From contig CAWERB010000019.1 in assembly GCA_963811335.1 (NCBI GenBank), positions 113,282-177,281 on the forward strand: a DNA stretch of 64,000 nt. The letters run 5' to 3'. Source of the stretch: Trebonia sp963811335 (lineage in GTDB: Bacteria > Actinomycetota > Actinomycetes > Streptosporangiales > Streptosporangiaceae). Below the pieces are notes generated by a model. The model saw only the letters and a program-made list of their open reading frames with translations. It made no database searches and was not told the DNA's origin. Positions 54,776-63,639 of the stretch are shown here, piece by piece. The stretch's first letter is position 1; every line of letters starts with the position of its first letter. The position numbers and the translations under genes are program-made.

Positions 54776-55588
54776 ATGTCAACACAACGTTCTAATATTT
54801 GGGACATGCCACATGACGATTCCGCTGCTTCCTCGCAATCGCTTGAGCGCGGCCTGGCGATCCTGGGCTCGTTCAGCCCGGAACGCCCCGCGCTCGGAAT
54901 CAGCGAGCTGGCCCAGCGGCACGGCCTTACCCGCAGCACCACGCACCGCTACGTGGCGACCCTCGCCAGGCTCGGCTTCCTTGACCAGGACGAAACCACG
55001 CGGAAGTACCGGCTCGGCATCCGCGTGCTTGACCTGGGGTTCGCCGTGCTCGGCTCGCTTGAGCTGCGCGAGATCGCCGCCCCGTACCTGCAGCGGCTCA
55101 CCGCGGCCACCGGGCACACCTCCAACCTGGCCATCAGGGACGACACGGACGTGATCCTCATCGACCGGATCAGGGGGCGCCCCTGCCGTTACCACCCCTT
55201 CGAGTTCAACCTGCACGTCGGCTCCCGGCTGCCGTCGTACTGCAGCGCGACGGGCAAGGCGCTGCTCGCGTTCCTGCCGCCGCACGAACTCGACGAGCTG
55301 CTCGACCGCGTCGAGCTGCTCCCCCGCGGGCCGCGCACGCTCGTCAAAAGGACCGCGCTGCTCGCGGAGCTCGCCCAGGTGCGCCGCAGCGGCTTCGCGT
55401 TCAACGACGAGGAACTGGAGAGCGGCCTGCGGTCCATCGCGGTGCCTGTCCGCTCCCGGGCCGGGATGGTCGTTGCCGCCGTCAACCTCGCCGCCCCCTG
55501 GTCGCCCGCGGCGATGAGCGACCTGACCGACCAGTTCGGGCCGGTGCTGCAGGCCACGGCGCGGCAGATCTCGTCGCTGGTGATCTGA
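54776..55588 (+). CDS. IclR-family transcriptional regulator
   Basis: 270 residues. N-terminal winged helix (LGISELAQRHGLTRSTTHRYVATLARLGFL) and C-terminal effector domain with HVGSRLPSYCSATGKALLAFLP and SGFAFNDEELESGLRSIAVPV, the family signatures. IclR proteins bind small acids and control catabolic or uptake genes. ATG 54806 is an alternative start and would leave GTTCTAATATTTGGGA in the leader. A similar GTTCCGAGTCTGGGA lies 45 bp to the left: a possible paired operator in the shared promoter region with the binding-protein gene. Confidence 0.9.
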   Translation: MSTQRSNIWDMPHDDSAASSQSLERGLAILGSFSPERPALGISELAQRHGLTRSTTHRYVATLARLGFLDQDETTRKYRLGIRVLDLGFAVLGSLELREIAAPYLQRLTAATGHTSNLAIRDDTDVILIDRIRGRPCRYHPFEFNLHVGSRLPSYCSATGKALLAFLPPHELDELLDRVELLPRGPRTLVKRTALLAELAQVRRSGFAFNDEELESGLRSIAVPVRSRAGMVVAAVNLAAPWSPAAMSDLTDQFGPVLQATARQISSLVI

Positions 55589-57103
55589 CGCCGGGCTGCA
55601 GGCGCGGTGGGCGGCCGCCTCCTCCTCCGCGGCGGCGGCCGGGTCACTGGCGTCGCCCCAGGTGGCGGCGGACGCGATGACCTGTGGCTGGCTGAACCTG
55701 ACGATGAGGTACCAGGCCAGGCCGACCGCCGTCCAGCCGAGGAAGACGTACGGCAGCCACTTGTAGCTGCCGCCGAGCGGCGGGAAGATGTCGTTCGGTA
55801 TCGCCGTCGGTATCCAGTTGACGTAGAAGACGAACAGCATGGTGACCGCGCCGAGGACGCCGAGTATCCAGGCGAGCGCTTTGCCCTCGTTGAGTTTGGC
55901 CAGGTAGATCGGCGCCGCCAGGGCGACAAGGCCGTAGGCGAGCATGAAGCCGTAGGTGGCGAGCGTGCCCTCCTCGCTGCTGAGGGCCGCGTCACCCGAG
56001 CCCGCCGCGATATAGGCGATCGGGATGACGGTCATCGGGATCGCTACCGCCCAGATCGCGACGTTCGGTGCCTTGGTGTGCCTGGAGGTATGCGTGAAGG
56101 CCTTGGGCAGCAGGCCGTCGTGGCCCAGGGACAGCAGCATGCGCGAGCCCGCGGTAAGGCAGGCCAGGGCGCACGCGAACATCGAGCAGGTGATGCCGAT
56201 CGCGATGAAGTGGCCGAGCTCGCCAAGGCCGACGACGGAGGCGAGCTGCGGCAGCGGGGCACTCGCTTTGCCGAACGCGGCGTCACCGAATCCGTAGATC
56301 TGCGCGTAGACCACGATCAGGTAGAACACGCCGATGATGCCGCAGGACCAGATGATCGCGCGGGGCACGGAGCGGGCCGGGTCCTTCGCCTCCTGGCCGA
56401 GCGCGCCCGCCGACTCGAAGCCGACGAAGGCGAAGATCGCGAGCACCATGCCCACCACGATGCCGCCGGTGCTCGATCCCTTGAGCGAGAGCTGGCGGGT
56501 GTCGACAACCCCGCCGCTGTGCACGTAGACGGCGATGCACAGTATCAGGATGATCGTCACGGAGACGGCCTCGAGGATGAACGCCACCCGCTGCGAGATC
56601 TTGATGTCCGACACCGCCATGATGGCCGGGGCCAGGCCGCCCACGACGTAGAGGAGCCCCCGCACGACGTGGTTGCCCGGCGACACGCCAAACCCGACCA
56701 GGAGATTGTCGCCGTAGATCTCGAAGCCGAGCACGCAGGCGATCCCGGTGAACAGGTAGCCGAGGACAAGTCCCCATCCTGCGGCACTGCCCGCACCTGG
56801 ACCGAGCGCCCTGGTCACCCAGACGTAGAACGAGCCCGCGCTGTTGATCCTGGTTGCGAACTGCGACGCGCAGTACGCAACGACAAGCAGGATGACGACG
56901 CTGATCGCGAACGACAGCCACGCACCGTTGCCGGCCGAGTAGAAGACGAAAAGCGGTAGCAGCGCCATTGCCGCGCTTGGGGCCATGTTGGCCACCGACT
57001 GAGCGAGTACCTCGGGGAAGGAAAGGACCCGGTTCTGCAGCGTAATGCCGGATGCGGACTTGAACTCGGTCTGGAGGGTGGCCATGCTCCCGTTCCTCTT
57101 CAT
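55589..57103 (-). CDS. APC-superfamily amino acid/amine permease (3' end uncertain)
   Basis: About 490 residues of a 12-helix permease from ATG-type start 57103. APC features: SFPEVLAQSVANMAPSAAMALLPLFVFYSAG, FATRINSAGSFYVWVTRALGPGAG (substrate-binding helix), GFESAGALGQEAKDPARSVPRAI. It follows the amine oxidase gene by 29 bp, so it probably imports the amine substrate. The last helix ends near 55700 and the acidic tail EEEAAAHRA near 55600. In this frame there is no stop: it stays open antisense through the whole convergent IclR gene to 54779. The true stop is presumably hidden by a small indel, or lies near 55490 in another frame. Confidence 0.85.
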
Positions 57104-57132
57104 TATTACTGTCGTTGCGGTCCGGTAAGTGG

Positions 57133-59106
57133 TCAGCCGTGATGGCAGTGCGGGCCGCCGCCGGGGGGCGGGTTGTCGAGCGACGGGTTGCCGGTGAAGA
57201 AGCCGGCCGGGAGAAGCTTGAAGCCGATCGGGTGCACCGGCATCACCGGCCAGTCCTCGGGGCGGACGACATGGTTGGTGCCGAAGGTGAACCAGAGCAC
57301 CAGGTCGGTGTCTGTGAGGTTCCGCTGCCTGGCGGCGAACGCGGGCAGGCCCGCGCCGCCGGCCGCCTGGTTCGGGTAGTCGCCGGTGGCGAACATCTCG
57401 TCCCGGTCGTAGGCGGTCACCCAGAGCGGGCTGAACATGAACGGGGCCCGCCGCGCGACCGCGGAGCCAGGATGGGCGAAGGGCCTGATCACGTGGCTCG
57501 GTACCAGCTTGTAGGCGACGGGCTGGCCGAGTTCGTTCTTTACGCTGTCGTTGACGACCTTCCAGTACCGGCCGGCGAGGGGGTCGGCCTCGCGACGCGC
57601 CATGGTCTCGTCGGTGATGAGGACCTCCCGCGCGCGCCAGGCGTTGCCGACGGGATTGCCCGGGCCCTCCGGGTCGGCGGTCGGCGTGACCTCGTAGACG
57701 CGGTTGGCGGCGCCGTCCACCGCCATGTCGAGGCGGACGTTGAAGAAGTGCTGGTGGTGCGGGCCGTAGACGCCCGGTGCCACCAGGGTGCCGTACTCGG
57801 GTGCCTCGCCGGGCGCGACCACGCCGTTGGAGATGACACCGGAGAGCTTGACCTCGTACTCGATCGTGCCGTCCTGGTACAGGTACCAGTAGTAGGCGTA
57901 CTCGTAGTTGCCGACGGTGACGATGCTCGACACCACCATGCGGCGCATCCGCCGTACCTCGACGTAGCCGGTACGGAAGTCGGTGTGCTTCCAGGCGATG
58001 CCGTGGTCTTCCTCATGCAGGCAGACGGCATTGCGCAGGACGACCGCGTTGCCGTCGTTGTCGTTGACGACGCCGTCCAGGTAGGCGATCTCGCCGAGGC
58101 AGTCGCAGCCGAGCTCAAGCGAGTTGGTGAGCAGGCCGATGCCGTACTCGCCTTCGTCAAGTACCAGCTTGCGGTAGTGCATCGGGCCTGGGTCGCCGTA
58201 CGGTACGAACATCTCGCTCAGGCTCGCCCGGTGGATGACCGACCGGCCGTCGTAGCGGATCCGGTGCAGCACCAGGCCCTCCCGCGCGGTGAAGCCGATC
58301 CGCAGGTCCCATTTCTGCCAGCGCAGGTGGTGGCCGTCAACCTGGAAGCTCGGCCCGTCGTGCTGCGTGATGTCAAGCGGCTTCACGTCCGTGCGCGGGC
58401 CGCCGGGGAAGTACGGGACGTTATCCGGGTCGGAGATCTTGGCCGCGGAGTAGTTGGCCTTCATCGCGGGCACCGGGATGACGCCGTAGTCCTCCACGCT
58501 GACCACCGTCAGCGTGTCCAGGTCAACCCGGGTGACCACGCCGTCGACGGGGTGGGCGTAACCGTTGTCGTCCGGGTCGTCGCGCACCCAGGTGAGCGGC
58601 GAGACGAAGCGGCCGTCGTCGGGGCCGACGCCGGGCTCGACGTTCGGCGTGGACCACGGGTCGATCATGCACAGGCCGAAGTCGTTGATGCCGCGCTTGC
58701 GCATCGCCGCCTGCCAGCGCGGGTCGTTGCGAACGATGTCCTCGGCGGCGAGGAACTCCTCGAGCATGACGCTCGGCTGCACGCCGGGGACCAGGGTGAA
58801 GTCGGTGACGTCGCCGCCGGGGAGCCTGACGACGCCCTCGTAGGTGGCGTGCTCGGCGCGCTCCCTGATGACGACCTTGGCGAGCCGGTCGGGGACGGGG
58901 CCGCCCGCCTCGAAGGCGATGACGTCGTGCTTGGCCGGCTCGTAGAGCGAGACGTACACGAACCGTGCGGTGTCGCCGAGGGTCAGTGCGGACCGCAGGG
59001 CGCTTGCCGCGGTCTCGATCTCGGCGGCGGTCAGCGGGGCGAGCGGGTGCGGCGCCGGGGCGGGGGCCCCGGCCGCCGGGTCCTCGTCGTCTACCAGGAA
59101 GGCCAT
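57133..59106 (-). CDS. Copper-containing primary-amine oxidase
   Basis: 657 residues, full length. Oxidises primary amines to aldehydes with H2O2 and ammonia. The topaquinone-forming Tyr401 lies in TVGNYEYAYY (consensus NY(D/E)Y); copper ligands His451 and His453 in GPHHQHFFN; catalytic-base Asp317 in LVLDEGEYGIG; and NELGQPVAYKLVPSH near the third ligand region. There is no signal peptide, so it is cytoplasmic. Upstream the sugar-type ABC operon, downstream the APC permease, all leftward; the permease link suggests catabolism of an imported amine such as a biogenic amine. Confidence 0.93.
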   Translation of the reverse strand: MAFLVDDEDPAAGAPAPAPHPLAPLTAAEIETAASALRSALTLGDTARFVYVSLYEPAKHDVIAFEAGGPVPDRLAKVVIRERAEHATYEGVVRLPGGDVTDFTLVPGVQPSVMLEEFLAAEDIVRNDPRWQAAMRKRGINDFGLCMIDPWSTPNVEPGVGPDDGRFVSPLTWVRDDPDDNGYAHPVDGVVTRVDLDTLTVVSVEDYGVIPVPAMKANYSAAKISDPDNVPYFPGGPRTDVKPLDITQHDGPSFQVDGHHLRWQKWDLRIGFTAREGLVLHRIRYDGRSVIHRASLSEMFVPYGDPGPMHYRKLVLDEGEYGIGLLTNSLELGCDCLGEIAYLDGVVNDNDGNAVVLRNAVCLHEEDHGIAWKHTDFRTGYVEVRRMRRMVVSSIVTVGNYEYAYYWYLYQDGTIEYEVKLSGVISNGVVAPGEAPEYGTLVAPGVYGPHHQHFFNVRLDMAVDGAANRVYEVTPTADPEGPGNPVGNAWRAREVLITDETMARREADPLAGRYWKVVNDSVKNELGQPVAYKLVPSHVIRPFAHPGSAVARRAPFMFSPLWVTAYDRDEMFATGDYPNQAAGGAGLPAFAARQRNLTDTDLVLWFTFGTNHVVRPEDWPVMPVHPIGFKLLPAGFFTGNPSLDNPPPGGGPHCHHG

Positions 59107-59193
59107 GGATAAAGGACAAGCGCTGAACGTTACGCCGCCAGCGCCTGCTTGTTACGCCCCGGTGACGGCCTGGCAGCGCTCCCGGGCTCCTGG

Positions 59194-60213
59194 CTAGCCG
59201 GTGCGGAGGCGGCTCCACGCGTCGCCGCCGACGGCGAGCAGCAGGATCACGCCGAGGGTGATCTGCTCGTACAGCGGGTTCCAGCCGAGCAGCGTGAAGC
59301 CGTCGCCGATGATGGCGATGAACAAGGTGCCGACCACCGTCCGCCAGATCGCGCCCTCCCCGCCGAGGATCGACGTGCCGCCCACGACGATCCCCGCGAG
59401 CACGGTGAACGTCAGCGCCGTGCCGCCGTTCGACGACGAGGCGGACAGCACCCGGGAGGAGTCGATGATGCCGCCGAGCCCGGCCGCGCCGCCGCTGATC
59501 GCGAACGTGACCAGCTTGATCCACTGCACCCGGACGCCGGCCAGCCGGGACGCCTCCGCGTTCGACCCCGCCGCGTACATGTAGCGGCCGGCGATCGTCC
59601 GCGCGAGCACGACTGCGAGGATGATGACGACGACGATCATCGTCCAGGCCGCCGTCGTGACGTTGAGCCACTGCGTGCGCGCGAAGTCCGCGTACCCGGT
59701 CACCGAGAAGTTGGTGATCAGGTTCCCGCCGGTGATCAGCGCGGCCGCGCCGGTGATCACGAACGACGTCGCCAGCGTCGCGATCAGCGAGTTGATGCGG
59801 AAGAACGTGACGATCACGCCGTTGACCGCGCCCGCTCCCACGCCGACGATGACGCCGACGATGATCGCGAGCGCGGGCGAGGTACCGGAGATCGCCATCT
59901 TCATCGCGATCACCTGGCACAGCGCGTACGTGGCGCCGACCGACAGGTCGATCCCGCCGGCGATCAGCACCATCGTGCCGGCCGCCGCGATTATCAGGGT
60001 CGCGGACTGCTGGTCGAGGATCTGCAGCATGTTCGTCTCGTTGGCGAAGATGGATCCCTTCAGGATCACCAGCACGACGAACAAGATGAGGAACGGGTAA
60101 AGGATCCCGCCCTCGCGGGCCCGGCCAAGGAACTCCGGGCCGGGCACCTTGCGGCCGGCGCCGCGGACCGCCGGCTTCTCCGGGGCCGGCGTCGCGGCCT
60201 GCGGCTGAGTCAT
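59194..60213 (-). CDS. Ribose/xylose-type ABC transporter permease
   Basis: 339 residues with about ten membrane helices. The RbsC/XylH family blocks are clear: TLIIAAAGTMVLIAGGIDLSVGATYAL, VTFFRINSLIATLATSFVITGAA, AEASRLAGVRVQWIKLVTFAISGG and GGTSILGGEGAIWRTVVGTLFIAII. It forms the channel of a carbohydrate-type importer with the ATPase (abutting at 60214) and the binding protein (61754). Stop at 59194. Confidence 0.92.
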   Translation of the reverse strand: MTQPQAATPAPEKPAVRGAGRKVPGPEFLGRAREGGILYPFLILFVVLVILKGSIFANETNMLQILDQQSATLIIAAAGTMVLIAGGIDLSVGATYALCQVIAMKMAISGTSPALAIIVGVIVGVGAGAVNGVIVTFFRINSLIATLATSFVITGAAALITGGNLITNFSVTGYADFARTQWLNVTTAAWTMIVVVIILAVVLARTIAGRYMYAAGSNAEASRLAGVRVQWIKLVTFAISGGAAGLGGIIDSSRVLSASSSNGGTALTFTVLAGIVVGGTSILGGEGAIWRTVVGTLFIAIIGDGFTLLGWNPLYEQITLGVILLLAVGGDAWSRLRTG

Positions 60214-61745
60214 TCAGGCACCTCTCTTGTTATCCGAACCGAAGGCGGCACCGAGGATCGCGGCCTCGGTGATGCCGTCGCCGGTGAGCTCCGCGGTGAT
60301 CCGGCCGGCCCGCATGACCAGCACGCGATGGGCAAGGCCGAGGATTTCTTCCACGTCGGAGGAGATCAGCAGCACGCCCAGGCCGCCCTCGGTGAGCGAT
60401 GTGAGCAGTTCGTAGATCGCCCGCTTGGCGCCGACGTCCACGCCACGCGTCGGCTCGTCCGCGATCAGCACCGCCGGGTCGCGCAGCAGCGACCTGGCGA
60501 ACAAGAGCTTCTGCTGGTTCCCGCCCGACAGCGCCGACGCGGGGACCGACTGGCCGCCGCCGCGCGCGTCGACCCGGGCGAGCACGTCATGCACCCGGCG
60601 CCGCTCCGGCCTTGGCTGCATGATCCCGGCGCGGCTGACCTGGGCGAGCGACGAGACGGCTCACGTTCTCCCTGACCGGCCGGCCGAGCAGCAGGCCCTG
60701 CTCCTTGCGCGATTCGGGGATCATCAGGATCCCGGAGCGCATGGCGGAGCGCGGGGTGCCGGTGACGGCGACGGTCGCGCCGCCGCGCGTCACCCTGACT
60801 GACCCGGAGTGCACGCGGTGAGCCCGGTAGATCGCCCTGGCGACCTCGCTGCGCCCGGCGCCGACCAGGCCCGCGAGGCCGAGGATCTCCCCGGCGCGCA
60901 GGTCGAACGAGACGTCGTTGACGCCAGGGGCGCGCAGCTCGCGGACCTCGAGGACGATCCGTCGCGTCCGGAACGGGCGGGTGCTTCGCGGGAAACGTCG
61001 CGTCGAGCGGCCGGCCGAGCATCGCCGCCATCAGCGACTCCTCGGTCTGTCCCGCGGCTGGCACGGTCTGCACGAGACGGCCGTCGCGCAGGATCGTGAC
61101 CTCATCGGCGAGCTCGAGCACCTCGCCAAGGAAGTGCGAGACGAGCACCACCGTCGTGCCCTGGCTCGCCAGCTGCCTGATGACCACGTGCAGCGCCTCG
61201 ACGTCCGGGCGCGACAGCGCCGCCGTCGGCTCATCCATGACGATGAGCTGGGCGTTGCGTGACAGCGCGCGGAGGATCTCGACCTTCTGCTGGTCGGCGG
61301 TGCGGAGCGAGCCCGCGTTGGCGGCGCCGTCAAGTTCGAAGCCGACCGTGGCGGCCAGCTCCCGGTACTTGCGGCGCAGCTCGCGGCGGTTCTGGAAGCC
61401 GGCCTGCCGCGGCTCTACGCCGAGGAAGACGTTCTGCTCCACCGTCAGCGACGGCACCACGGCCAGCTCCTGGGCGATCAGGATGACGCCGCGGGAAATC
61501 GCGTCCCTTGGCGAGTGGAACCGCACTGGCTCGCCGTCAAGGAGCAGCTGGCCGTCGTCGGGGCCGTGCGCCCCGGCGATGATCTTTCCGAGGGTGGACT
61601 TACCCGCCCCGTTCTCCCCCACGAGCGCGTGGATCTTGCCCCGGCCGATGGTCAGGCTGACGCCCTCCAGGGCGCGCGTTCCGCCGAAGGACTTGGAGAT
61701 GTCCTGCAGCTCGACGTGCACGCCCTGGAGGCTGGTTTCACTCAC
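60214..61745 (-). CDS. Sugar ABC transporter ATP-binding protein, two ATPase domains (two frameshifts)
   Basis: RbsA/XylG-type double ATPase. Domain 1: ALVGENGAGKSTLGKIIAG (Walker A), TADQQKVEILRALSRNAQLIVMDEPTAALS (signature/Walker B). Domain 2 contains GLAGLVGAGRSEVARAIYRAHRV and SGGNQQKLLFARSLLRDPAVLIADEPTRGVDVG. The gene breaks near 60960 (after LDATFPAKHPPVPDAT) and near 60658 (after RENVS), each repairable by a one- or two-base change. Start taken as GTG 61745 (VSETSLQGVHVELQD); GTG 61751 or 61766 are possible and would overlap or touch the upstream gene end at 61754. Confidence 0.88.
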
Positions 61746-61753
61746 CGTCACGG

Positions 61754-62836
61754 TTAGCCCGGCCACTCGCCGGTGAACTGGCTGGCCGTCGCCTTGGTGA
61801 CGATGCCGCCGTTCGGGAAGCCGGCCACCGGGTCGACCGCGCCGCTGTTGGTCCCGGTCTGCAGCGCCTTGACCAGCGCCTGGACCGCGAGCCTGCCCTC
61901 ACTGGCCGGGGCCTGGGCAACATCGGAGAACCACGCGCCCGATGCCACGCCGGCGATCGCCGCGGAGCTCGCGCCGTAACCGACGAGCAGCACCTTGCCG
62001 GTCAGGTGCGCGGTCTGCAGAGCCACCGTGGCGCCCTCGATGCCCTGGTCAGAGCCGACGACCAGGTTCAGGCCCGGCTGCGCCTGGAGCATCTGCTGCA
62101 CGGCGGTCTCACCGGTGGTCGGGGTGAAGAAGGACTGGCCGTTGGTGACGACCTGGACCGGGCTGCCCTTGATCGCCGCGCTGAACCCGCCGTAGATCGC
62201 GGTGTCGAGTGACGACGCCTTGATGTCGTACAGGTAGCCGATCTTGCACGGGTTCAGGTTCTTCGACGCGCAGGCCGCGACGACCTGCTGGCCGAGCTGG
62301 GTACCGATCTTGGTCGGCACGAACGTCACGTTCGCCGACAGGCCGGTGACCTGCGGGGCGTCGGTGGACAGGCTCGAACCCATGATCTGGTCCATGTTCA
62401 CGACCTTGATGCCCTTGGCGATCGCCTGCTGGACGAGCGAGACGAGGCCGGTGCTGACGATCGGCTGCGTGATGATCCCGTTGTACTGGCCGGAGCTGAT
62501 AACGGTCTGCAGCTGGTTGAACTGCGTCTGGGGGTTGTTGTTCGCGTCGAACACGGTCAGCTTCGCGCCGTCGGTGGACGCCACCGCCTGAGCGGCCGCG
62601 AGCATCGGGGCGTCGTAGGTGTTGTCTACCGCGAACGACAGGTACGCGATGTTCATCGTCTTCGGCGCCGCGCTCGTCGACGGCGCGCCAGATGCGGCCG
62701 CGGCCGCCGATGTCGTGGCGGTCGATGAGCTGCTGCTAGTGCTGCTGCTGCAGGCGGCGAGCGCCAGAGCCGCGACGGCGACCGCCGCCACGGCGGCACT
62801 ACGGCCCAGGGACCGCGTTGCCGGGAAATAGGGCAC
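61754..62836 (-). CDS. Sugar ABC transporter substrate-binding lipoprotein (RbsB type)
   Basis: 360 residues from GTG 62836 with AAGGAG 8 bases upstream. Signal with lipobox LAACSSS, a Ser/Thr/Ala linker, then a two-lobed periplasmic binding fold: MNIAYLSFAVDNTYDAPMLAAAQAVA, NNPQTQFNQLQTVISSGQYNGIITQP, VVGSDQGIEGATVALQ. It is the first gene of the importer operon running to the permease at 59194, and probably on into the amine oxidase and APC permease. Substrate could be a sugar or another polar compound. Confidence 0.92.
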   Translation of the reverse strand: MPYFPATRSLGRSAAVAAVAVAALALAACSSSTSSSSSTATTSAAAAASGAPSTSAAPKTMNIAYLSFAVDNTYDAPMLAAAQAVASTDGAKLTVFDANNNPQTQFNQLQTVISSGQYNGIITQPIVSTGLVSLVQQAIAKGIKVVNMDQIMGSSLSTDAPQVTGLSANVTFVPTKIGTQLGQQVVAACASKNLNPCKIGYLYDIKASSLDTAIYGGFSAAIKGSPVQVVTNGQSFFTPTTGETAVQQMLQAQPGLNLVVGSDQGIEGATVALQTAHLTGKVLLVGYGASSAAIAGVASGAWFSDVAQAPASEGRLAVQALVKALQTGTNSGAVDPVAGFPNGGIVTKATASQFTGEWPG

Positions 62837-63462
62837 GACTAAACTCCTTTGTGCTCGCTCACTGGGAGGTGGGTTAGCGGATAGGCCGGCGGGCCGGGTG
62901 CCAGCCCGGCCCGCCGGTTTTTTACGGTGTCAGCTCTCGGTTGCCGCCCGCGCCTTGGCGAGACCTTGCGGTGGTGCCGTCATGAGGACCTCCACTCTGC
63001 GTCGGTACGCGTCCCCGCTGGGGAATCTATGGAACGGACTAATGTCCGCAACACGGTCACTTGAGCTTGACGGAAGCGTGTCCGTTTCTTACGTAGGTGT
63101 CAAGGGCTAACGCGGCGGCCATACCTAACTGAGACGTTGCGATATTGTCCGCCATGCGGACATCGCAGGCCACTGGCCTTATGGATGCCCAGGTCAGGGC
63201 CTTGTGACCGCGCGGCGCCGCACGCTGGAACGGCATGTACGCGGATCTGGGCAGTTGTTACGGACATGTGTCCGCTAGACGGACACCGCCATTCGTTGGC
63301 TGGCCCTGGTGCCCCTGCGACTCCCTTGAGTGGGGAACACGCGCTCGCGCTGGACCGTCACTTGCCGCATCCGGGGAGTAACGGGCGTGCCCGTGGTGCG
63401 GAAAAGCGGCGCGAGCCGGTACGCTACTTTGGGACGGTCGCCGGCGTCGGGCCGGCCGTCGC
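62837..63462. promoter_or_regulatory. Upstream region of the sugar-ABC operon with TGTCCG/CGGACA operator-like repeats
   Basis: No gene seen. Inverted half-sites recur: CGGAC-TAAT-GTCCG at 63035-63048, CGGA...TCCG at 63071-63084, TGTCCG-CCATG-CGGACA at 63146-63162, and CGGACA-TG-TGTCCG-CTAGA-CGGACA at 63261-63285. Two copies share the exact 6-5-6 spacing. These could bind the regulator of the importer operon starting at 62836. Confidence 0.45.
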
Positions 63463-63533
63463 GCGGATGTAGCTCAATGGCAGAGCTCCAGCCTTCCAAG
63501 CTGGTCATGCGGGTTCGATTCCCGTCATCCGCT
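63463..63533 (+). tRNA. tRNA-Gly (anticodon TCC)
   Basis: 71 bases. Acceptor GCGGATG/CATCCGC, D-arm AGCTCAATGGCAGAGCT, anticodon arm CCAGC-CTTCCAA-GCTGG with anticodon TCC at 63495-63497, T-arm GCGGGTTCGATTCCCGT. No CCA. Next to an integrase gene, so its 3' end is probably an attachment site. Confidence 0.95.
63508..63533 (+). other. Probable attachment site (3' half of tRNA-Gly)
   Basis: Tyrosine integrases often recombine at tRNA 3' ends that they rebuild on integration. The integrase gene lies 106 bp away and faces the tRNA, the usual layout. Exact core unknown without the other junction. Confidence 0.45.
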
Positions 63534-63607
63534 CTGGTCTTTTCCTGCTGGTCAGCGGCGTTTTTCGGTGTTCGAATAGGGCTTGTTTCCGGGTTGACGG
63601 GCGCCCG

Positions 63608-63628
63608 CGTGCCACACACGTGCCACAC
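63608..63628. repeat. CGTGCCACAC direct repeat near the integrase stop
   Basis: CGTGCCACAC occurs twice with an 11-bp period (63608-63617 and 63619-63628), between tRNA-Gly and the integrase stop. Possible arm-type site of the recombinase. Confidence 0.4.
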
Positions 63629-63639
63629 GGTCGTTTTTC

